Source: JAUILH01 sp964230215
GTDB lineage: Bacteria; Bacteroidota; Bacteroidia; Flavobacteriales_D; JAUILH01
Assembly: GCA_964230215.1 (NCBI GenBank)
Contig: CAXRGQ010000004.1
Coordinates: 62,001 to 126,000 of the forward strand
Length of the DNA stretch: 64,000 nt
Direction of reading: 5' to 3'
The first letter of the stretch is position 1. Each line of letters starts with the position of its first letter. A model generated the notes under the pieces. The model was not told where the DNA came from and made no database searches. It saw only the letters and a list, made by a program, of their open reading frames with translations. The position numbers and the translations under genes were made by a program. Shown piece by piece: positions 42,286-50,125 of this stretch.

Positions 42286-44505
42286 TTATTTTAATCGATA
42301 TCTAAATCCTAGATATACTATTTGACTATTTAATGGGCCCCAAATCATTGAAGCATCAAACTCGCTATCAAACGGGCTCTTTGGGGATATAATGGCGTTT
42401 TTCTGAATATAACCGGTTAGGTTCTCTCCTCCAAGATACAGGTCGAAATACTTGAATTTCTTAGTGACTTGCGCATGAAGCATGTAGTAATCATCCGACT
42501 GTCCTGATCGTTGGTTTTCTGGGCTGTTATTGTTTGTGTAGGGTACTCGCTGAACTCCGAAATAATTATTTGTAACACTAAACGACCATTTTTTGTTTCT
42601 TGTAGTATAGTCCAGGTTTAGCAACGCCCTGTGTTTAGGAACATAAGGCAGTGCTCTCAAACCAGCGTTGTAAGTTACTGCCGCATCTGTGTATTTGTAG
42701 GCAACAGATACTTCAAACCCGTCAAGTGGTTCGGTTAATAAATCAAATTGGAAGGCGTTGGAGTAGGATGGACCGTCTAGACTATACAGATTAACTTGTC
42801 CTGCGGTTTCCATGTCTATTACAATTTGATTCGTGAAATCAGTTCTGAAGAAATCTACTATTAGTGTTGCGTCATGTTTGAGGAATTTAAACTCTTGTGT
42901 AAAGGAAACACCATAATTCCATGCTTCTTCAATCTGGTAGTTGTTGTCTAAATTGACATTAAGTACTCTTGAACTTGCAAATATGGATGCGTTTTCCATA
43001 ATCGCGTTAGGACTCCTAAAACCTTTCCCCCCGGCAATACGGATATAAGCATTCTCGGTTGGCGTGTATTTTAAATGCACACGCGGAGAGTATTGAAATC
43101 CAAAAATGGAGTGATAGTCCCCACGGATACCAAACACACCTGTAAATGTGTAAGCATTTTTTAAAGTGTATTCAAAGAAAGCGCCCGGCACATATTCGGT
43201 TCTAGCATAAGCAGAGTCAACAAATGTCTCTTCATAATCATCGTAAGTTGCACTCAGACCAGTAGCAAATGCATGATTCGTATTTCCGAAAATCCCGCTA
43301 TAGATCAAGTTTAGATATCCACTGTTCTGTGTACCATCGTAATCACGCAAACCATAATAAGCATCCTGATTGTGATAGCGATATGAACTCATGAACGCCA
43401 TGGCGTGCCCCTCCTTGTCCAAGGGCATACCTCCTTTGGCAAAAGCTTCTAGTTGTGTGCTTATAGATCCGAATCCATAGCTGTTAGTTGTTCCATAGTC
43501 GTTTCCGTAATCAAATGTGGTTTGACCTCCTGATCTGTCATCAATAAGGCCTTTTACGCCAAACTGAACCATTTTATTCTCGTCTTGCCATTTCCAGCGA
43601 TTAAATACACTGATTTGTTTCGTTAAGGGGTCGTCAATAAAACTGTCATCGTTCCTATCAACGCGGTTTTGAAGCATGTTCCCATTGGCGTAGAACATGG
43701 TGCTCCATTTTGAATTCAGCTTTTTAGCCGAATATCCATTAAGTTCGTAACGTTGGTTTCTATTGATATAGCCATTCACAAATAGCTTCTCGGCGTCATC
43801 AGGTTTAACAAACTCCATATTTATTTGACCTGTAATGGACTCGTAGCCATTCACAACAGAGCCAGTTCCCTTAGTCACGTATATGGATTGGAGCCAAGGG
43901 CCAGGAATAAAGGTTAAACCGTACGGGGCAGAAAGCCCACGCATAGTAGGAATGTTCTCGAATAACATTTGTGTATATGCCCCATCCAAACCAAGCATTT
44001 TAATTTTTTTTGTACCTGAAACACCATCTGAATAACTTACATCAACGGTAGCATCTCGCTCGAAACTCTCAGATAAATTACAACAAGCCGCAGAGTGTAG
44101 GTGTTTTTGACTAATAATACGAATCTGTTTAGGATCTACCAGTGATATTACCGATTGTTTAGCTTTCACGGTTAAGCCGCTAAGCGCTGTACCTTCTTCA
44201 TAGACCAATTTAATGCCTGCAAGCGGAGCTTCCGTAATTTCTAATGTGTCATTAGGATAACCAACGTATTTAAAAACTAGGGTATCAGGTAGTTTGCCCG
44301 GTGCTTCAATGGTGAATGATCCATTCTTATCAGTGATTGCTTTAGCAGAGTGGTGCAGCCAATAGATACCAACACCGGGAACACCTTCCTCGCTTGAGTT
44401 TCCTTTTTTGTCCTCGGTTTTTTCAAAAACTCTTCCTGAAACCTGTGAGCTAACAGAGGAACTAAAAGCTAATAATGCGAGTAATAAGAAAGTTTTTGTC
44501 GTCAT
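42286..44505 (-). CDS. TonB-dependent receptor, probably for a metal
   Basis: 739 residues: signal peptide (TFLLLALLAFSSSVSS), a CarboxypepD_reg-like domain (VPGVGIYWLHHSAKAITDKN), then a plug domain (RIISQKHLHSAACCNLSESF, KIKMLGLDGAYTQMLFENIP, VNGYESITGQINMEF) and a large barrel ending in NSQIVYLGFRYRLK. The CC pair in the plug, replacing the usual DNLNLSESF-type region, together with the adjacent HMA protein, suggests uptake of copper or another thiophilic metal. The gene order receptor-HMA-YdeI-like is consistent with one transcript. Confidence 0.9.
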   Translation of the reverse strand: MTTKTFLLLALLAFSSSVSSQVSGRVFEKTEDKKGNSSEEGVPGVGIYWLHHSAKAITDKNGSFTIEAPGKLPDTLVFKYVGYPNDTLEITEAPLAGIKLVYEEGTALSGLTVKAKQSVISLVDPKQIRIISQKHLHSAACCNLSESFERDATVDVSYSDGVSGTKKIKMLGLDGAYTQMLFENIPTMRGLSAPYGLTFIPGPWLQSIYVTKGTGSVVNGYESITGQINMEFVKPDDAEKLFVNGYINRNQRYELNGYSAKKLNSKWSTMFYANGNMLQNRVDRNDDSFIDDPLTKQISVFNRWKWQDENKMVQFGVKGLIDDRSGGQTTFDYGNDYGTTNSYGFGSISTQLEAFAKGGMPLDKEGHAMAFMSSYRYHNQDAYYGLRDYDGTQNSGYLNLIYSGIFGNTNHAFATGLSATYDDYEETFVDSAYARTEYVPGAFFEYTLKNAYTFTGVFGIRGDYHSIFGFQYSPRVHLKYTPTENAYIRIAGGKGFRSPNAIMENASIFASSRVLNVNLDNNYQIEEAWNYGVSFTQEFKFLKHDATLIVDFFRTDFTNQIVIDMETAGQVNLYSLDGPSYSNAFQFDLLTEPLDGFEVSVAYKYTDAAVTYNAGLRALPYVPKHRALLNLDYTTRNKKWSFSVTNNYFGVQRVPYTNNNSPENQRSGQSDDYYMLHAQVTKKFKYFDLYLGGENLTGYIQKNAIISPKSPFDSEFDASMIWGPLNSQIVYLGFRYRLK

Positions 44506-44560
44506 ACATAATAGTAGACGACAAAACCTATTTAAAGACGCAAGATATTTTGAGTTTTTT

Positions 44561-45148
44561 TTAAGACTTTAATTTTAAAGCGTATACAGATTTGTATAGC
44601 TCAGGATTTTTATAGAACTCGTCTAATTCACTACGTGTTTTCTCATCTATAAACGGCAACAAAGCTTGCTCTACGTCAAAAAGTTTAGATATCGATTTTT
44701 GAATTTTAATATCCCAGTCTTTATAGTGGGTATCAATATCGTTTGGTTTTAGTGTTTTTCTGCAATTATGCTGACCACAAACCACTTCCATTTCGGCGTC
44801 TAGGTTAAATAATCCGTATTCATCAGTGATTTGCTCACCTGCCTGTATGTCGCGAATAGCGATTTCAAATCCGTAGCCAGTGCTGATAGTGTTGCAATTA
44901 CAACAATGGTTAACATATTTAGCAAAGTCCCAAGATATTACTCTATTGCCATGTGGGTCAATGTAAGAGTACTTATCAATTACTTCCCTAACATCTGGAG
45001 TGTGTAATAAATAATCTGTTGGACTTACTTCTAATTCTAAGCTGTCTTTAACGTAGACAATCGTTCCTTCAGGAATAAAGGATGTTGCGAAGACGCCATA
45101 CCCGATGGCTTCATCGATGAATTTTAATTCGGTATTTGGATGAATCAT
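44561..45148 (-). CDS. SET-domain protein
   Basis: 195 residues with the SET fold: GYGVFATSFIPEGTIVYVKD at the start (SET-N strand), the SAM/knot motif YVNHCCNCNTIS and the terminal ITDEYGLF. A CxxxxxC cluster (VVCGQHNCRK) follows as a partial post-SET zinc region. Bacterial SET proteins of this size are putative protein-lysine methyltransferases, and the target is unknown. It is a single minus-strand gene between the metal operon and the sigma-factor set. Confidence 0.88.
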   Translation of the reverse strand: MIHPNTELKFIDEAIGYGVFATSFIPEGTIVYVKDSLELEVSPTDYLLHTPDVREVIDKYSYIDPHGNRVISWDFAKYVNHCCNCNTISTGYGFEIAIRDIQAGEQITDEYGLFNLDAEMEVVCGQHNCRKTLKPNDIDTHYKDWDIKIQKSISKLFDVEQALLPFIDEKTRSELDEFYKNPELYKSVYALKLKS

Positions 45149-45220
45149 TTTGATGCATTAATACTGCAACATTAGTATGTTTTTTAATACGTTTTACAAA
45201 GCAGGTAAAATTTTCTTAAG

Positions 45221-45856
45221 CTAAGGATTGACGGGGGATAGAACTAGGCTGTTGTTATCGGATTTTGCCGAGCTTCCTTTATTGCTTAAATCGATATTGC
45301 TTATGTCAATTGCTGGTTGGCTACTTTGTGCTACCGATGGGTTACTTTGTTTTATTTCAATAGGTGTACACATCTGGTTTTGTGGTGCTTTTGGCGTATT
45401 GCTTACATAGACAATTTGTGGTTTCTCTACAACGATGGTATCTAACTTTAATTTTTCCTGAAATACCGTATCAATTTTAGTCTGATAAACGGTGGTTTCT
45501 TTAGTCTCTCCCTTAATGATTTCAACATCCTTAAATGGGAGTATAATCCACACTAAAATAGCCGCAACTGCAGCGCTAAGCATCATTGCAAAACCTTTAC
45601 TTTGCCAAATCGGGATGATAGGTGTGTCATCGTTTTCCTCTAAATAAGCGAATACTGCTTTGTCGATTGACGAAGGAAGAGAAGGTGTGTCGTTATCCTG
45701 TGCAGTTTCCACAATCACACTTCTTCTGAGGATATAATCTTCTTTGCTCATGTGTTCTAAGACATAACTTGACTCATCCGGACTTAACTGACTAAAATCC
45801 TTTGATTCCAAAAGTTCGATTAAGTTGTTTTCGTTTTGATCAAATACCTTTTCCAT
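45221..45856 (-). CDS. Putative anti-sigma factor (single-pass membrane protein)
   Basis: 211 residues: a cytoplasmic N-terminal helical region (about 1-85, LIELLESKDFSQLSPDESSY ... EHMSKEDYILRRSVI) with the look of a Bacteroidota anti-sigma domain, a membrane helix (AMMLSAAVAAILVWIILPF), then a periplasmic low-complexity tail (VVEKPQIVYVSNTPKAPQNQ ... SNKGSSAKSDN). It is encoded directly after the ECF sigma gene with a 16-17-base overlap. No zinc-binding HCC motif is seen. The anti-sigma role is inferred from topology and position. Confidence 0.78.
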   Translation of the reverse strand: MEKVFDQNENNLIELLESKDFSQLSPDESSYVLEHMSKEDYILRRSVIVETAQDNDTPSLPSSIDKAVFAYLEENDDTPIIPIWQSKGFAMMLSAAVAAILVWIILPFKDVEIIKGETKETTVYQTKIDTVFQEKLKLDTIVVEKPQIVYVSNTPKAPQNQMCTPIEIKQSNPSVAQSSQPAIDISNIDLSNKGSSAKSDNNSLVLSPVNP

Positions 45857-46415
45857 AATGTGTTTTATTTGTATCTACGCCATGGGCTTCAATTTGTCTT
45901 ATTTGAGATGCTAGGTTTTGGGTAGCATGATACATTCTTGATTTCACAGTGCCCTCGCTACAATTCATAATATCAGCAACCTCTTTAACGCTTAAATCGT
46001 GATAGATTCTTAGAATGAATACTGATTTTTGTGCATAGCTTAACACATGTAAGTTGTTGCGCACCAGGCTCTTGATGTTGCTGAGGTCTTGGTCGGGCTG
46101 GTACGGGTTTTTGTTTTCATGATCGCTAACATCTTCAGTGAGCTTTTCATCTCTAAAACTAGTGCGTGCCATGTACGTAGCTATCGTAAAGAGCCATGGC
46201 TGAAATTTGCGCTTGGTGTCAAAGCTTAGTTTTTTGTCAATTACCTTGATAAAGGCATCTTGTGTGAAATCCTGTGCTCTTTGTTGATCGTTATTGAATA
46301 GGCGCATAAAGTAGGCGTATATTCTATTCGAATAGCGCTTGTATAATTCCTCAAAGGCTTTTTTGTTGCCCTTTTGGAACTTATGCATCAATATTTCATC
46401 TGAGTGATTTCTCAC
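45840..46415 (-). CDS. ECF-type RNA polymerase sigma factor
   Basis: 191 residues. Region 2: FEELYKRYSNRIYAYFMRLF and DFTQDAFIKVIDKKLSFD; region 4: LHVLSYAQKSVFILRIYHDLS and VKEVADIMNCSEGTVKSRMYH, a canonical helix-turn-helix. The two are joined by a short linker (LTEDVSDHENKNPYQPDQD). It overlaps the FGE-like gene by one base and the anti-sigma gene by about 17, so all three are made together. Its targets are not evident in the window. Confidence 0.95.
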   Translation of the reverse strand: MRNHSDEILMHKFQKGNKKAFEELYKRYSNRIYAYFMRLFNNDQQRAQDFTQDAFIKVIDKKLSFDTKRKFQPWLFTIATYMARTSFRDEKLTEDVSDHENKNPYQPDQDLSNIKSLVRNNLHVLSYAQKSVFILRIYHDLSVKEVADIMNCSEGTVKSRMYHATQNLASQIRQIEAHGVDTNKTHYGKGI

Positions 46416-48304
46416 TATTTTTCGATTACCTCCATTACAAGTCTAAACCCAACGCGTGGATCGGCCTTCTCGTATGTAACATGCGTATCGATTTTGCACT
46501 TATCCAATGGGTCGTACCAACTACCACCTTTCGTTTTACCTTTTACATTAATCATTTCAGCTACATTTCCCAGGGTGTTATACAGTCCTAATTCGTTCGG
46601 AATGTATGACAAGCAATTGACTGTGTAAAAACCACCATCTGCAATATAGTCGCCATCTGGGTTGAAATTAGCCAAGTAGCATCCTTTCTCGTTCTTAGCA
46701 TTATCGCCAAAGGGCATGTCACCGCTGGACTTATTGCTTCTTGCTGCTTTTTCCCATTCCTCTTCGGTTGGCAGTCTGAATTTTACTTGTGTGTATTTGC
46801 GTTTACGCTGTTGGTTATACTGCACTGTGAGCCATTTGCAGTATTCCTTGGCTGCTTCATGACTTATGTTTACACAAGGGTAGTTATCATATGCAGGATG
46901 GTTGTGGTACGTGTTTTTCATAGGATCGTTGGATGCTTGTGGGAATACAGTATTCCATAAACTTGAATCATACAGACAGGTCTCTAAAAGCGTGTGTGAC
47001 CCGGAACGTTTAAGATTGTTTAGAAAGATTTTATACTCAAGATTACTAAGCTCTGCAATATTGATGTGCAGCTTAGGAGCAAGCTCGACAAAATTTTTGT
47101 CGAGCTGCTTAACGTCAATAGCTTCATATTTAAAGCTATTGTCTTCACTAGGTGTGTTATTGGATATGTGGCCTAGTATTTCAGATTCCATCCCTGCACG
47201 TTCAGATATGCGTATTAGAATGGCTTTTAATTTGTTTGCTTGAATGGTGTTTTCACTGTCCTTATAGTGCTTGTAAAGCTTTAAGAATGAAGGAATATAG
47301 GATGTGTTCGCTCTGTCAACCGTGTTTTGCATTATATCACTATAAAAGCTTTCTACAAGGTAATCGCATAAGTAGCGTTTTTCGAAATTACGTTTAATAA
47401 TACTCAAGTTGTCAAAGTCATTCTCGCAATACTTATAGGTTAAGCCGGTCAGATACAGCTTGTCTTTGAATGGTTCAATTTGAGAATCGTGCGTATATGT
47501 TTGTAAATGTAATGGGCGATCTGTATTTGCAATAATATGAGCAATCAGCATCTGGATCATTTCATTGCTATTCTTTGCTTTGCTGAGATCGAGTGAGTTT
47601 GGAATATTAAGCCTATCGAATATCCCTTTTCTATAATCATCAAGCATTAGTAGGCTTGTGTTTAAGACCTGAACCTTGGGTTTAACGCCTTTTACGTCTT
47701 GGTTTACCCAAACGGCATAAGTGTCATTATCACCATTAGTGAATAGAATTGCATCATCTTCTATTCCCATTAACATATTATATCCCCAATTGACAATGCC
47801 TGGATGCAGATCTTTGCTTTCATAATACTTAATAGCAAATTCTTTTCTTTTGTCCATATCCAGACTTGTTTCCCCGTCAATCATAAGATTATCATAGGTT
47901 CTAGGGTCGTCTGGATTAATCTCATAGGCTTTAAGAAGGTGAGTGTTGTCACTCATATCGTTAGAGGCTAAGAATGTCAAAAAATTCCCCATAAACGAGT
48001 TCGGATAGGCTTTATAGCACTCTTTTGATATTGCGCTTAGTTCTTCGAAATCACTTTCTTGTCTACCATCTAGGTTATAGATGGCGCGTTGTGCCATATA
48101 GTAATTGTACCAAGCTTCTTGATTGCTATTGTTTTCGTCTAGGATGTTCTTCCATAATTTTTTCTGGTCTTTATACCATTCGATAGGCATCATTACTTTT
48201 GCGATACTATATACTTTTTCTGGTTTCTCATCATCAGCAGCTATTAATGAAGTGCTTGACATGAATAAACATAAAGCGAATATTTTCAGTTGTTTAAGTT
48301 TCAT
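46415..48304 (-). CDS. FGE/SUMF1-like domain protein with helical repeats, secreted
   Basis: 629 residues with a signal peptide (MKLKQLKIFALCLFMSSTSL). The middle is helical and TPR-like, including a tetratricopeptide-type N-terminus (WYNYYMAQRAIYNLDGRQES, FLTFLASNDMSDNTHLLKAY). The C-terminal 240 residues are a sulfatase-modifying-factor fold: YPCVNISHEAAKEYCKWLTV, VKFRLPTEEEWEKAARSN, LGLYNTLGNVAEMI, GGSWYDPLDKCKID and DPRVGFRLVME. By eye, the first of the two catalytic cysteines of FGE (in GGSYMCHRSYC) is replaced by Asp, so oxidase activity is unlikely. It precedes an ECF sigma/anti-sigma pair and may be a periplasmic sensor or GldJ/GldK-like structural protein. Confidence 0.82.
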   Translation of the reverse strand: MKLKQLKIFALCLFMSSTSLIAADDEKPEKVYSIAKVMMPIEWYKDQKKLWKNILDENNSNQEAWYNYYMAQRAIYNLDGRQESDFEELSAISKECYKAYPNSFMGNFLTFLASNDMSDNTHLLKAYEINPDDPRTYDNLMIDGETSLDMDKRKEFAIKYYESKDLHPGIVNWGYNMLMGIEDDAILFTNGDNDTYAVWVNQDVKGVKPKVQVLNTSLLMLDDYRKGIFDRLNIPNSLDLSKAKNSNEMIQMLIAHIIANTDRPLHLQTYTHDSQIEPFKDKLYLTGLTYKYCENDFDNLSIIKRNFEKRYLCDYLVESFYSDIMQNTVDRANTSYIPSFLKLYKHYKDSENTIQANKLKAILIRISERAGMESEILGHISNNTPSEDNSFKYEAIDVKQLDKNFVELAPKLHINIAELSNLEYKIFLNNLKRSGSHTLLETCLYDSSLWNTVFPQASNDPMKNTYHNHPAYDNYPCVNISHEAAKEYCKWLTVQYNQQRKRKYTQVKFRLPTEEEWEKAARSNKSSGDMPFGDNAKNEKGCYLANFNPDGDYIADGGFYTVNCLSYIPNELGLYNTLGNVAEMINVKGKTKGGSWYDPLDKCKIDTHVTYEKADPRVGFRLVMEVIEK

Positions 48305-48424
48305 TTTTATTTGAATTAATTAATGATTATTTCAACCGGTTGTATAAGTATTACTCAATAGATGCAGAGCGGTTCAATTATTGCGAATATTTTTTTCGAT
48401 ATTGCTGTCATAACGTCTGAACTT

Positions 48425-49057
48425 ATGAAATTAATTCCAATTCTATTTGCTATTGCAATGATAACATCATGCTCTGTCACCAAAAAAGAAGAAGAGACAG
48501 GTAAGGTTAAATCAAGTAAAAACACAATTGCATCAACACAAGTAACTGGTGAATGGCGGCCAATTCTGGGTGACTATATTCCTAGGTTTGCATACAGTGA
48601 AGCAAATGATGCAGAAGCTGAGTGCAAACAATGCGATACTTTATTTTTAAAGAGTTTGCCTTGGAATGTAGAGTACACTGATTCCTTGCCAATCGCTTTC
48701 ATAGAGCATCATGAAGGAGTTCAGAGTAGACTATATATGAATGCTAAATTCTTTAGTAAGCTCGTATATGTCAACGTAGTGTCTGGGGATGTTGGGCAGG
48801 TTGGATCAGTTAAACCCGCGCTTTTGGAGAACTTGTCTTATCGTGATGTTGCTTTTTTATTGATGCATACTGAGCATATTCGGACGTATATGCACTTGGA
48901 AGCAAAAATCAAGTTAGTTGAAGAAGAAGAATCATCATCTAGCTACAAGGCAAGGTATGATGCCATTCACAGCTACTGCACCAATGACTGTTATGATGAT
49001 GAATACAGCTTCAGTGTCTCTATAGATAAGAAAACAGGAGTAGTATCTGTACTCTAA
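48425..49057 (+). CDS. Hypothetical lipoprotein
   Basis: 210 residues from the ATG at 48425 (signal MKLIPILFAIAMITSC); the frame extends upstream without a sensible signal. The mature protein has a Lys/Ser linker, then DAEAECKQCDTLFLKSLPW, a long middle domain and SYCTNDCYDDEYSFSVSID near the end. The cysteine pairs ECKQC and CTNDC may be structural. No family was recognised. The 3' end overlaps yebC by 4 bases, tail to tail. Confidence 0.7.
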   Translation: MKLIPILFAIAMITSCSVTKKEEETGKVKSSKNTIASTQVTGEWRPILGDYIPRFAYSEANDAEAECKQCDTLFLKSLPWNVEYTDSLPIAFIEHHEGVQSRLYMNAKFFSKLVYVNVVSGDVGQVGSVKPALLENLSYRDVAFLLMHTEHIRTYMHLEAKIKLVEEEESSSSYKARYDAIHSYCTNDCYDDEYSFSVSIDKKTGVVSVL

Positions 49058-49764
49058 TCAATATTAGTGAAGACTTGCTGACAATCATCGTCTTCCTCGA
49101 TCTTATCTAACATCTTTTCGATATCATCCAACTGCTCGTCTGTAAATGTTTGAGGAGAAGTAGGGTAGCGCTTTAATCCAGACTTCTTAATATCGATTTC
49201 TTTGTCTTCAAGAGCCTGTGCAAGTGTTCCATAATCTGTGTAGTTCCCATAGACATATACCATATCCTCGTTCTCTTCGATTGACTCTAAACCAGCATCA
49301 ATTAACTCAAGTTCCATTTCTTCAAGATCCATCTCATCGGTCTTTTCGAACTCGAAAACCGCCTTTCTGTCAAACATAAATTCAAGCGAACCTGATGGAA
49401 CTAAAGCGCCTCCCGCCTTGTTGAAGTAAGATCTTACGTTCGCAACCGTTCTTGTTGGATTGTCTGTTGCACATTCAATAAACACCAATACACCATGTGG
49501 ACCTTTGCCTTCGTAATTCATTTCTACAAAGTCATTCATGTCCTTAGATGTGGCGCGTTTTATTGCAGCCTCTATGTTGTCTTTGGGCATGTTTTGCCCT
49601 TTAGCATTTTGAATAGCGGTACGTAGCTTAGCATTCATCTCTGGATCGGGTCCGCCTTCCTTAGCTGCAAGCGTAATCGCTTTAGCTAGTTTTGGAAATA
49701 TGCGGGACATCTTATCCCATCTCTTTTCTTTTGCTGCACGTCTATATTCAAATGCTCTTCCCAT
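49054..49764 (-). CDS. YebC/PmpR-family protein
   Basis: 236 residues with the family start MGRAFEYRRAAKEKRWDKMS (in place of the usual MAGHSKWANIKHRK) and the blocks RIFPKLAKAITLAAKEGGPD, NMPKDNIEAAIKRATSKD, YEGKGPHGVLVFIECATDN, NPTRTVANVRSYFNKAGG and DIEKMLDKIEEDDDCQQVFT. The divergent N-terminus is typical of a second Bacteroidota subtype. YebC proteins are now linked to translation of proline-rich stretches, and earlier to transcription. Cytoplasmic, single gene. Confidence 0.95.
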   Translation of the reverse strand: MGRAFEYRRAAKEKRWDKMSRIFPKLAKAITLAAKEGGPDPEMNAKLRTAIQNAKGQNMPKDNIEAAIKRATSKDMNDFVEMNYEGKGPHGVLVFIECATDNPTRTVANVRSYFNKAGGALVPSGSLEFMFDRKAVFEFEKTDEMDLEEMELELIDAGLESIEENEDMVYVYGNYTDYGTLAQALEDKEIDIKKSGLKRYPTSPQTFTDEQLDDIEKMLDKIEEDDDCQQVFTNID

Positions 49765-49836
49765 AGTCGAAATTTATGGTAACAAAAATAACAACAGTTT
49801 AATATCTCTCAAAGGAATATTTGTCTACTTTTAAAC

Positions 49837-50052
49837 ATGCCCCTAATTCGACACATTAAGTCCCCATATTCTATATACGAATCCAAAACTGGAGACGGTC
49901 TATTTGCTATTCATAATGACATCAATCTTAAATCGGCGAAATCCAAAGTGGAAGCGCATCCGTTTGATTTGGATGAAGAACATGATTCGCTAAAGATAAA
50001 CTTTGATAAAAAAGTCATGATAGATCCTAAGACTTTGGTGAGATTCAAATAA
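49837..50052 (+). CDS. Small hypothetical protein
   Basis: 71 residues (MPLIRHIKSPYSIYESKTGD ... MIDPKTLVRFK), charged, no signal or membrane helix. It has an ATG and fits the gap between yebC and the TonB-type receptor, but no family was recognised. The upstream TACTTTTA at 49826-49833 could be a weak -7 element. Reality of the gene is uncertain. Confidence 0.4.
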   Translation: MPLIRHIKSPYSIYESKTGDGLFAIHNDINLKSAKSKVEAHPFDLDEEHDSLKINFDKKVMIDPKTLVRFK

Positions 50053-50111
50053 TTAACAATTTCTTCGTTCAAAAAACCTTGTTGCAACAAATTTATAGTA
50101 CTTGCATTGTG

Positions 50112-50119
50112 TATCTTTG
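50112..50119 (+). promoter_or_regulatory. -7 element close to the receptor start codon
   Basis: TATCTTTG matches TAnnTTTG exactly and lies only 6 bases before the ATG at 50126. The transcript would start at or just before the start codon. A TTG at 50082-50084 is a possible but distant -33 element (27-base spacer). Confidence 0.45.
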
Positions 50120-50125
50120 CGCGGC

